From Solwaraspora sp. WMMD791 (lineage in GTDB: Bacteria > Actinomycetota > Actinomycetes > Mycobacteriales > Micromonosporaceae), in NCBI RefSeq assembly GCF_029581195.1, contig NZ_CP120737.1, positions 1,054,001 to 1,118,000 of the forward strand: a DNA stretch of 64,000 nt. Reading direction: 5' to 3'. Both the position numbers and the translations under genes were made by a program. The notes under the pieces are model-generated. The model was not told the origin of the DNA and did not search any database. It saw only the letters and a program-made list of their open reading frames with translations. This document shows positions 25,781 through 33,072 of this stretch, piece after piece (within the stretch, counting starts at the first letter, position 1; each line of letters opens with the position of its first letter).

Positions 25781-27187
25781 ATGGCCGACCCCACCGAGCC
25801 CGCGTCCGTTCCGCCCCCGGCCGCGGCGGCCGGCGCCGCGCCGGCGAGCACCCGCCGGGAACGCACCGGCTGGTACTTCTACGACTGGGCGATGTCGGCG
25901 TTCTCCACGACCGTCATCACCGTGTTCCTGGGTCCGTTCCTGACCAGTGTCACGAAGCAGGCGGCCGGCTGCGCGATCGACGCCGTCGAGTGCACCGGGT
26001 ACGTGTATCCGCTGGGTATCCAGGTGGCGCCGGGGGCGTACTTTCCGTACCTGGTGTCGTTGTCGGTGGCGTTGACGGTGCTGGCGTTGCCGGTGACCGG
26101 GGCGATCGCCGACCGGACGATGCACAAGAAGCGGCTGCTGGCGGCGACGGCGTTCCTCGGCGCGGCGGCGACCATCGCGATGATCTTCGTGACGGGTGAC
26201 CGGTATCTGCTCGGTGGCGGGCTGTTCATCCTGGCCAACGTGACGTTCGGCGCGAGCGTGGTGGTGTACAACTCGTTCCTGCCGCAGCTGGGTGGCCCGG
26301 ACGACCGGGACGGGATCTCCAGCAGGGGCTGGGCGTTGGGGTACCTCGGTGGTGGTCTGCTGCTGGCGGCGAACCTGGTGGTGGTGCAGTCGTTCAGCGT
26401 CGACGGTGATCCGCAGCGCACCCTGGATCTGGCCCGCTGGTCGATCGTGTCGGCCGGGGTGTGGTGGGCGGTGTTCACCCTGGTGCCGCTGGCCTGGCTG
26501 CGGGAACGTCCGGCGTTGGAGGCGCACCCGGGCGGCAACGTGCTCACCGACGGGTTCCGGCAACTGGGGCGTACGGTGCGGGGGCTGAAGGCGTACCCGT
26601 TGACGTTGTTCTTCCTGCTGGCGTTCCTGGTCTACAACGACGGCATTCAGACGGTGATCGCGTTGGCCAGCCAGTACGGCACCGAGGAGCTGCGGCTGGA
26701 CCAGTCGACGCTGATCGTGACGATCCTGCTGGTGCAGTTCCTGGCGTTCGGTGGGGCGTTGGCGTTGGGGGCGGTGGCGAAGCGGATCGGCGCGTGGAAG
26801 ACGGTGCTGGCCAGCCTGGTGCTGTGGACGGCGGTGATCCTGGCGGCGTTCCGGTTGCCGGCGGAGGCGCCGGCGCAGTTCATGGCGCTGGGGGCGGCGA
26901 TCGGCCTGGTGCTGGGCGGCTCGCAGGCGCTGAGCCGGTCGCTGTTCAGCCAGATGATTCCGGCCGGGAAGGAAGGCGAGTACTACGGCTTCTACGAGAT
27001 CAGCGACAAGGGCACCAGCTGGTTGGGGCCGTTGGCGTTCGGTGTGGTGTTCCAGCTGACGAACTCGTACCGGGTGGGTCTGGTGTCGTTGTTGATCTTC
27101 TTTGTGATCGGGTTCCTGCTGCTCGCGGCGGTGCCGGTCCGCCGGGCGATCATCGCCGCCGGCAACACCCCGCCCCGGGTGCTGTGA
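25781..27187 (+). CDS. MFS transporter of the UMF1 (Atg22-like) family
   Basis: A 468-residue protein with about 12 hydrophobic helices. The RRERTGWYFYDWAMSAFSTT start, VVVYNSFLPQLGG and QALSRSLFSQMIP followed by GEYYGFYEISDKG are the hallmark of UMF1-family proteins, homologous to the vacuolar amino-acid exporter Atg22. It probably exports amino acids or another small solute across the cytoplasmic membrane. The ATG follows AGAAGGATCCG. The 25 residues before the first helix are Pro/Ala-rich. It follows GDPD in the same direction. Confidence 0.88.
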   Translation: MADPTEPASVPPPAAAAGAAPASTRRERTGWYFYDWAMSAFSTTVITVFLGPFLTSVTKQAAGCAIDAVECTGYVYPLGIQVAPGAYFPYLVSLSVALTVLALPVTGAIADRTMHKKRLLAATAFLGAAATIAMIFVTGDRYLLGGGLFILANVTFGASVVVYNSFLPQLGGPDDRDGISSRGWALGYLGGGLLLAANLVVVQSFSVDGDPQRTLDLARWSIVSAGVWWAVFTLVPLAWLRERPALEAHPGGNVLTDGFRQLGRTVRGLKAYPLTLFFLLAFLVYNDGIQTVIALASQYGTEELRLDQSTLIVTILLVQFLAFGGALALGAVAKRIGAWKTVLASLVLWTAVILAAFRLPAEAPAQFMALGAAIGLVLGGSQALSRSLFSQMIPAGKEGEYYGFYEISDKGTSWLGPLAFGVVFQLTNSYRVGLVSLLIFFVIGFLLLAAVPVRRAIIAAGNTPPRVL

Positions 27188-27222
27188 CTCCCTGCCCTGC
27201 GACGCGCCCCGACGCCCCGGCC

Positions 27223-27302
27223 CATGATCGCGACGATCTTGCACTGATCGAGAACATTCGTCGGATTTGTCCATCGATGAGTGCAAGATCGTCGCGATCA
27301 TG
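27223..27302. repeat. Perfect 23-bp inverted repeat, intergenic
   Basis: Arms at 27223-27245 and 27280-27302 (starting CATGATCGCGACGATCTTGC and its exact complement) flank a 34-base loop. The loop extends the pairing imperfectly (ATCGA). It lies between two convergent genes, so it may act as a terminator, but its sequence is unlike the usual GC-only hairpins. It resembles dispersed intergenic repeats I recall from Micromonosporaceae. A short GGAGGGCGY tandem repeat (27302-27341) follows. Confidence 0.7.
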
Positions 27303-27345
27303 GAGGGCGTGCGGAGGGCGCGGAGGGCGTGGAGGGCGCGGCGGC

Positions 27346-28170
27346 TCAGGGAATGGGCTGGGTCGCCTCGATGGTGGCGATCGCCGTACGGGTGGCCGCC
27401 ACGAAGTCCCAGAACACCGTGTTGGTGGTGTTGCGGCGCTGCGCGACGGTGTTGGTGCCGAACATCGCCGCCCGCAGCGGGGTGGTGATCTCCAGCTGGG
27501 CGCCCATGCCGAGCAGGGTGCGGTTGGCGATGTTGGCGGTGGCGGTGCCGGCGATCGCCGGGATGCCGGTGGCGTCGAACGCGGTGAACCCGGCCGCCGT
27601 GTAGGCGGTGATCAACGCGGCCCGGAACGCCGCGTTGCGGCCGCCGACGGCGACGGCCTGCGCGTTCGACGGCAGCCCGGCGGTGCCCGGGGTGCAGCCG
27701 TGCAGGGCGACGACGTTGAGTGCGCTCGCCGCCACCGACAACGCCGGGGTGTCGTCACAGTTGCTGGCGGTCACGTGCAGGTCGCCGTTGCCCGACGAGC
27801 GGATGCCTTCGAACATCCAGTAGTCGTGTGTCGGGCCGGCGGCGGGGGTCGCCGCCAGGGTCGCCGGGTGGTAGCCGGCGATCGCCAGGCACAGCTCCGA
27901 GGTGCCACCCTCGATGCCGCCGCCGTGCGGGGCGATGATCGCGGTACGCGGGAACGCGAACGCCGTCGGGTTGGAGTTGTCGAGCAACGGATGCCGCCGG
28001 TAGCGGCGGGCGTAGTCGACGCCTTCGGTGAGGTTCGGGTCGGCGTACAGATCGGTGTTGGAGTCGTACAGGTCGGCGGCGAGTGCCGGAGCGGCCGGCA
28101 ACGTCACCAGGGGTCCGGCGACAGCCGCGGTGGCGATCATGCCGAGGACGGCCCGTCTGCTGGTGCTCAT
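27346..28170 (-). CDS. Exported poly-gamma-glutamate hydrolase family protein
   Basis: A 274-residue secreted protein. The N-terminus MSTSRRAVLGMIATAAVAGP has a twin-arginine signal with a likely cut after APALA. The mature part contains IIAPHGGGIEGGTSELCLAI, the conserved zinc-binding and catalytic segment of the phage PghP-like (DUF867) poly-gamma-glutamate hydrolases, plus ALHGC near residue 155. It would cut gamma-linked glutamate polymers, or related gamma-glutamyl bonds, outside the cell. The ATG follows GGAGGAACCACCTC, a very good ribosome site. It is a single gene. Confidence 0.82.
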   Translation of the reverse strand: MSTSRRAVLGMIATAAVAGPLVTLPAAPALAADLYDSNTDLYADPNLTEGVDYARRYRRHPLLDNSNPTAFAFPRTAIIAPHGGGIEGGTSELCLAIAGYHPATLAATPAAGPTHDYWMFEGIRSSGNGDLHVTASNCDDTPALSVAASALNVVALHGCTPGTAGLPSNAQAVAVGGRNAAFRAALITAYTAAGFTAFDATGIPAIAGTATANIANRTLLGMGAQLEITTPLRAAMFGTNTVAQRRNTTNTVFWDFVAATRTAIATIEATQPIP

Positions 28171-28410
28171 GAGGTGGTTCCTCCATCAGGTGTGGTTGCC
28201 CTGTGGTGTCGGGCGAGGAACACCGTGTCACATCGACCGTGACGATCACCAACGATTTCCGTTGCCCCGAGGGGCATGCACCGCCGAATCCGGCGGCAGA
28301 ATCCCCAGGTACGGCGGATTTCGCACCGCTACGGTGTCGGATCCGTGACGTGTGCCGTGTCGGCGACCCGACATCGCCCCGCCCTCGGCCCGGCCCAGGC
28401 GGGCGGGCGG

Positions 28411-28800
28411 TCAGCTGGCGAGGCCCACCGCGAGCGCGACGATGCCGAGCAGCGGCGCCACCCCCTGGATGAGCGCGCCGCGTACCATCGTCGGCCGGGA
28501 GATCACCAGGACCAGGCTGGCCGCGACCATCGACCCGGTGCCGGTGAAGACCAGGGTCGCGCCGACAGCGGTGGCACCGGCGGTCAGCACGACCACGCCG
28601 AGCACGATCACGATCGCCAGGAAGAGGTTGTAGAAGCCCTGGTTGAACGCCAGCGGCTGGGTGGTCCGGGCCTCCTGCTCGCTGGCGATCCCGAACACGG
28701 CACGGGCCCGGCGGCCGGTCCACACCACCGACTCCAGGTAGAAGATGTAGACGTGGATCAGTGCCGCCACGCCGGCGAAGACCAGTCCTGCGACAACCAT
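28411..28800 (-). CDS. DUF1304 family membrane protein
   Basis: A 129-residue protein with four predicted hydrophobic helices. VAALIHVYIFYLESVVW, the NQGFYNLFLAI motif and GVAPLLGIVAL at the end are typical of DUF1304, a family of small membrane proteins of unknown function. The ATG at 28800 is preceded by a G-rich site (GGGGGG). It stands alone, divergent from the phosphatase gene that starts 127 bases away. Confidence 0.88.
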   Translation of the reverse strand: MVVAGLVFAGVAALIHVYIFYLESVVWTGRRARAVFGIASEQEARTTQPLAFNQGFYNLFLAIVIVLGVVVLTAGATAVGATLVFTGTGSMVAASLVLVISRPTMVRGALIQGVAPLLGIVALAVGLAS

Positions 28801-28926
28801 GCCAGCCCCCCGGTCGTTCGTGGTCGGTGCCAACATTCTGCACACCCCACGGGCACGTCCGGCCGCAGGCCCCGGCACCAGCGACCGGTCCACGACGGTG
28901 ACCGCCGCCGCCGTAAGGTGACGGCC

Positions 28927-30144
28927 ATGGACCGGACCTTGGAACGGCAGTGGCTCGACGCGCTCAGCGACGTGCTGACCCGCTCCCACCTGTTCCAGCC
29001 CGACGAACTCGCCCCCGAGTTCGCCGAGGTGATGGCCGGTCTCGGCGTACACACCACGATCTACCTGGCAGACGAGGAGCAGCAGACGCTGCGTCCCGTA
29101 CCGCATCCGGGCCGGACCGACCCCGAACCGCAACCGGTCGAAGGGTCCCTCGCCGGACGGGCCTTCACCCTGGTCGAGTCGATCCCGGCACTGAACGAAC
29201 CGGCCTGGTGGATTCCGATGATCGACGGCACCGACCGGCTCGGCGTCATCGACTTCGTCTTCGACGACCCGGACGACGCCGTCGACCCGCACACCCGACG
29301 CCGCTGCGAAACCATGGCCGGGCTGATCGGCCACCTGATCACCGTGACCGCCCCGAAGGGCGACCACCTGCTGCGGGTCAGCCGGTCCCGGACATCGACC
29401 GCCGCCGCCGAACTGATGGCGCCGGTGCTGCCGCCCCTGACCGCCGCCACCCGCCGGATCACCGTCAGCGCCGTCCTGGAGCCCAGCTACGACATCGGCG
29501 GCGACGGCTTCGACTACGCCATCGACGGGAACCACGCCCAGCTGGCGATCTTCGACGCCGTCGGGCACAGCATGAAAGCCGGCCTGACCTGCAGCGCCGT
29601 GATCGCCGCGATCCGGGCGGCCCGCCGCGCCGGGCACGACCTGCCCGCGCAGGCCGACGCCGCCGACGCCGCCGTGCTGGACCAGTTCACCGACGCCCGG
29701 TTCGTCACCGCGGTCCTGGTCGACATCGACCTGGACAGCGGGCTGCTGCGCTACGTCAACGCCGGACACCCGAGGCCGATGCTGCTGCGCGGCGGCAAAA
29801 TGGTCCGCGAGCTGCGCGACGGCCGCCGGCTGCCGCTGGGCATCCGGCGTACGGTCCGCGCCGTCGGCGAGGAACACCTCGAACCCGGCGACCAGCTGTT
29901 GATGTTCACCGACGGCGTGGTCGAGGCCCGGGGCAGCGACGACGGCGGCGAGTTCGGCCTGAGTCGCCTGGCCGACCTCGCCGAACGCCAGGCCGGCACC
30001 GGGCTGCCGGCACCCGAGGCGGTACGCCGGCTCGCCCGCGCCGTCGCCGACTTCCGGGGCGGCCCGCCCAGTGACGACGCCACCCTGCTGCTGGCCGACT
30101 GGTCCCCGGCCGCCGCCGAACGCACCGTGATCACCCCGCTGTGA
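28927..30144 (+). CDS. SpoIIE-type PP2C serine/threonine phosphatase
   Basis: A 405-residue protein. The N-terminal 150 residues look like a GAF-type sensor (VHTTIYLADEEQQTLRPV, RLGVIDFVFDD). The C-terminal 230 residues are a SpoIIE/RsbU-like phosphatase: PSYDIGGDGFDYAIDG and IFDAVGHSMKAGL supply metal-binding Asp residues, FTDGVVEARG and PPSDDATLLL the rest. Such enzymes dephosphorylate anti-sigma antagonists. Its stop overlaps the GTG of a pentapeptide-repeat gene (GTGA), so they are coupled, which is unusual and ties signalling to that protein. The start ATG at 28927 fits the family. Confidence 0.9.
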   Translation: MDRTLERQWLDALSDVLTRSHLFQPDELAPEFAEVMAGLGVHTTIYLADEEQQTLRPVPHPGRTDPEPQPVEGSLAGRAFTLVESIPALNEPAWWIPMIDGTDRLGVIDFVFDDPDDAVDPHTRRRCETMAGLIGHLITVTAPKGDHLLRVSRSRTSTAAAELMAPVLPPLTAATRRITVSAVLEPSYDIGGDGFDYAIDGNHAQLAIFDAVGHSMKAGLTCSAVIAAIRAARRAGHDLPAQADAADAAVLDQFTDARFVTAVLVDIDLDSGLLRYVNAGHPRPMLLRGGKMVRELRDGRRLPLGIRRTVRAVGEEHLEPGDQLLMFTDGVVEARGSDDGGEFGLSRLADLAERQAGTGLPAPEAVRRLARAVADFRGGPPSDDATLLLADWSPAAAERTVITPL

Positions 30145-31082
30145 CACCGTCGGAGGATCTGCGGGCCAGCGCACTGGACGAGCTGCGGGCCACCGGGCTG
30201 TACGTGCGGGCCGCACGTCAGCTCGGCGCCGACACCGCACCGGTCCGCCTGGCCGGGCTGCACGCCCTGGAACGCCTCGGTCAGGCCGGTGCCGCCGACC
30301 GGCAGCAGGTCACCGACGTGCTCTGCACCTACCTGCAGCTGCCGTTGCCGGCGCAGTGGCCGGACGCCGCACAGGAACGCCGGGTGCGTCTCGCCGCGCA
30401 GCACATCCTCGCCCGGCACCTACGGCCAGGGCCGGCCGAACACGCACCGGATCCGGCATTCTGGGCGGGGGTCGTCGTCGACCTGACCGGGGCCACCGTC
30501 ATCGACGCCGACTTCACCGGCTGTCACCTGCACGACGCCCGGTTCGGCGGGGCGCGTTTCGTCGGCGACGCCCGGTTCGACGAGGCGACCTTCACCGGCA
30601 CCGCCGGGTTCGTCGAGGCCAGCTTCGCCGGTACGGCCGGGTTCGTCGACACCCGGTTCACCGGCCCCGCCGAGTTCGACCGGGCCGTGTTCAGCGGCCC
30701 CGTCGGCTTCGGCGACACGATCTTCGCCGGCACCGCCGGGTTCGCCGGAGCGACATTCGACGGTACGGCCGGCTTCGGTGACACGACGTTCCACGGCATC
30801 GCCCGGTTCACCGGTGCCGTGTTCGCCCGCGACGCCCTGTTCGGCGGGGCGGCGTTCAGCGGCACCGCCCAGTTCGCCGACGTCCGGTTCGGGGTCGACG
30901 CCTGGTTCACCGAGGCCACGTTCGCCGGCATCGCCCGGTTTGCCGGGGCGACGTACGGCAAGGATGCCTGCTTCGACGGGGCGGTCGTCGGCGTCGGCGT
31001 GGGCCGGGACCGCGACGAATGGCCCGCCGGCTGGCACGTCGACCCCGCGACCCGCCACCTGGTACGCGCCCCGCACCACTGA
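30141..31082 (+). CDS. Pentapeptide-repeat protein coupled to the phosphatase
   Basis: A 313-residue protein. Residues 1-100 form a helical module (LYVRAARQLGADTAPVRLAG, then LHALERL and VTDVLCTYLQLP) shared with the next gene. From about residue 115 to 285 runs a right-handed beta-helix of pentapeptide repeats of the F-centred type (GDARFDEATFTGTAGFVEAS and so on), and the end is WPAGWHVDPATRHLV. No membrane segment is present, in contrast to its neighbour. Pentapeptide helices can mimic DNA or act as scaffolds. The GTG start overlaps the phosphatase stop. Confidence 0.87.
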   Translation: MTPSEDLRASALDELRATGLYVRAARQLGADTAPVRLAGLHALERLGQAGAADRQQVTDVLCTYLQLPLPAQWPDAAQERRVRLAAQHILARHLRPGPAEHAPDPAFWAGVVVDLTGATVIDADFTGCHLHDARFGGARFVGDARFDEATFTGTAGFVEASFAGTAGFVDTRFTGPAEFDRAVFSGPVGFGDTIFAGTAGFAGATFDGTAGFGDTTFHGIARFTGAVFARDALFGGAAFSGTAQFADVRFGVDAWFTEATFAGIARFAGATYGKDACFDGAVVGVGVGRDRDEWPAGWHVDPATRHLVRAPHH

Positions 31083-31094
31083 CCACGACCGCTA

Positions 31095-31125
31095 CCGCTG
31101 GCGGTACGGCTCTACTGTGGCTTCC
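31095..31125 (+). promoter_or_regulatory. Candidate promoter, copy 1 of a repeated motif
   Basis: CCGCTGGCGGTACGG and TCTACTGTGG upstream of the membrane pentapeptide gene match the sequence at 32591-32621 at about 27 of 31 positions. TACTGT resembles a -10 hexamer. The conservation of non-coding sequence before two genes suggests a shared control element. Confidence 0.5.
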
Positions 31126-31134
31126 CGACGGCGG

Positions 31135-32508
31135 ATGGTTTCCAGCGGACGGCGGGACACTCGGGTGATCAAGCATTGGAAGGCGGCGACGCCGGCAGCG
31201 GCGGGTGCGGCGGCCCTGCTCGCCGCCGCCGTACTGCTGCTGCCGGGTCGGCTGTGGTCGACGCTGGGTCGGCTGGTCGGCGACCACTGGCCGGCGCTGC
31301 TGCTCGCCGTGGCCGGCGTGACCGGCCTGGTCGTCGGCGGGGTGCTGTGGCGGCGGTCGCGGCCGGCGGTCGAGGCGTCGGCGGCACCCGTACCGCCGCA
31401 GCGTCCACTGCGTCCGTTGCCGACCTGGATGATCGTGGCCGGCGCGCTGGTCGTCGCCGGCATCACCTGGGCCGCGGTGTGGGGTCTGCAGGCCACCGTC
31501 CCGGCCGGTGTCGGAACGCCGCTAGAGCAGGCGCAGCTGCGGGTGGAGACGATCCGCACCGGCTTGTCGGTCGGCGCGGGTGCCGGTGCCGCCGCCGCGC
31601 TGCTGCTGGCGTTACGCCGCCAGCAGGTCACCGAACGGACCCAGCAGGCGACCGAGTACGACGCGGGCGAAAAACGGGTCACCGAGCTGTATGTCAAGGC
31701 CGCCGAACAACTCGGCTCCGACAAGGCACCGGTACGCCTGGCCGGCCTGTACGCCCTGGAACGCCTCGCCCAGGACAACCCGGTGCACCGGCAAAGCATC
31801 GTCGAGGTCATCTGCGCCTACCTGCGCATGCCGTACACGCCACCGGTTGAGGAGCAGGCAGATCGGAGCGCTGCTGAAACCGACACGCAACCTGACCCCC
31901 GGGAGGAACGCCAGGTACGGCTGGCCGCCCAGCGCATCCTCGCCCGCCACCTGCGGCCGACGACGGCGGACCGCAAGCTGAGCCCGACGTACTGGAACGG
32001 AGTTACCGTCGACCTGACCGAGGCGACCCTCCTCGACGCCGACTTCAGTAACTGCCACCTGAACGACGCCCGCTTCGAGGGGGCGTCGTTCACCGGCGAC
32101 GCCAGGTTCTTCTGGGCGAGGTTCACCGGCGACGCCCTGTTTGGCGAGGTGACGTTCACAGGTCGCGCCTGGTTCGCCGCAGCGAGGTTCACCGGCCACG
32201 CCATATTCGCCAGGGCGAGGTTCACCGGCGACGCCAGATTCGACAAGACGACTTTCACCAGCCATGCCTGGTTCGTCGGGGCGACGTTTACTAAAGTCGC
32301 CAGGTTCGCCTGGGCGAGGTTCGCCGGCCGTGCCGCGTTCAGCGAGGCGACCCTTGTTAGCGGGGTGGATTTCAACGGCGCTCGTGTCGACGGCGGCATC
32401 GATGACTATAGTGTTTGGCCAGCGGGGTGGCAGGTCGATCCGGAGACGCGGCGAGTGGTGCGCATACCTCCAGAGGAGAAGCCGGGAGGGGACGCGGAGC
32501 CGAAGTAA
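31135..32508 (+). CDS. Membrane-anchored pentapeptide-repeat protein
   Basis: About 457 residues from ATG 31135 (or 447 from GTG 31165, which starts VIKHWKAATPAAAG). Three hydrophobic helices fill the first 160 residues (GAAALLAAAVLLLPG, PALLLAVAGVTGLVVGGVLW, MIVAGALVVAGITWAAVWGL). A helical module follows that is shared with the previous gene (LYVKAAEQLGSDKAPVRLAG), then F-centred pentapeptide repeats from about residue 320, ending WPAGWQVDPETRRVV. The architecture places a beta-helix on the cytoplasmic side of the membrane. Its own promoter-like motif precedes it. Confidence 0.87.
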   Translation: MVSSGRRDTRVIKHWKAATPAAAGAAALLAAAVLLLPGRLWSTLGRLVGDHWPALLLAVAGVTGLVVGGVLWRRSRPAVEASAAPVPPQRPLRPLPTWMIVAGALVVAGITWAAVWGLQATVPAGVGTPLEQAQLRVETIRTGLSVGAGAGAAAALLLALRRQQVTERTQQATEYDAGEKRVTELYVKAAEQLGSDKAPVRLAGLYALERLAQDNPVHRQSIVEVICAYLRMPYTPPVEEQADRSAAETDTQPDPREERQVRLAAQRILARHLRPTTADRKLSPTYWNGVTVDLTEATLLDADFSNCHLNDARFEGASFTGDARFFWARFTGDALFGEVTFTGRAWFAAARFTGHAIFARARFTGDARFDKTTFTSHAWFVGATFTKVARFAWARFAGRAAFSEATLVSGVDFNGARVDGGIDDYSVWPAGWQVDPETRRVVRIPPEEKPGGDAEPK

Positions 32509-32590
32509 AGGCGGCTACCGTCACCCTGCGGGCAATCCAGCGCACCCGCAGACGCCCGGTTGTAACGGATCCGACAGCGCGGCGGTCTGA

Positions 32591-32621
32591 CCGCTGGCGA
32601 TACGGGTCTACTGTGGTTGCC
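32591..32621 (+). promoter_or_regulatory. Candidate promoter, copy 2 of a repeated motif
   Basis: CCGCTGGCGATACGGG and TCTACTGTGG, nearly the same as 31095-31125, upstream of the small adaptor-like gene. With TACTGT (32609-32614) as -10, transcription would begin about 25 bases before the ATG at 32647. Confidence 0.5.
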
Positions 32622-32646
32622 ACCTCGGACGGACGGAGTGGCGGGC

Positions 32647-33072
32647 ATGGTGGACATCGACCCGATCGCGGCCGCGACCGGTGCCGCGTTGATCCAGGCG
32701 ATCGCGACCGACGCGTGGGAGAAGGCCCGCGACGGGGCGGTCGCGCTGTGGCGGCGGGTACGCCCACAGCAGGCCGACGCCGTCGCCGCCGAGCTGGTCG
32801 AGGTACGCGACGAGGTCCTGATCGCTCGCCGCGACGGTGACACCGACACCGAGCAGGGCCTGGTCGACGATTGGCAGCGCAAGCTGCAGCGGCTGATCCG
32901 CCAGGATCCGGCGTTCGCCGCCGAGCTGCGTAGCCTCCTCGACGACACCCTCACTCCCCTGCTGCCGCCCGCCGACCAGCAGCAGGTCGGCAGCATCACG
33001 ATGACCGCCACCGCCAGGGACAGCGGCTGCGTCTACCAGGCCGGCCGTGACCAGCACATCACCGAGCGGTGA
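32647..33072 (+). CDS. Small adaptor-like protein upstream of the TPR NTPase
   Basis: A 141-residue protein with an alanine-rich helical N-terminus (DPIAAATGAALIQAIATDAW EKARDGAVALW, written in two parts), a charged helical middle (DDWQRKLQRLIRQDPAFAAE) and a C-terminal beta-type tail CVYQAGRDQHITER. Proteins of this kind occur widely in actinobacteria as partners of STAND or effector proteins. The tail matches VIQAAGDQHITIY at the start of the next protein. GGAG lies 8 bases before the ATG. The stop overlaps the next start (GTGA). Function is not known; an adaptor role is inferred. Confidence 0.7.
   Translation: MVDIDPIAAATGAALIQAIATDAWEKARDGAVALWRRVRPQQADAVAAELVEVRDEVLIARRDGDTDTEQGLVDDWQRKLQRLIRQDPAFAAELRSLLDDTLTPLLPPADQQQVGSITMTATARDSGCVYQAGRDQHITER

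Noticed and set aside
25664-27301. A 545-codon minus-strand open frame
   Set aside because: Antisense to the MFS gene; Gln/Arg/His-rich and without a ribosome site.
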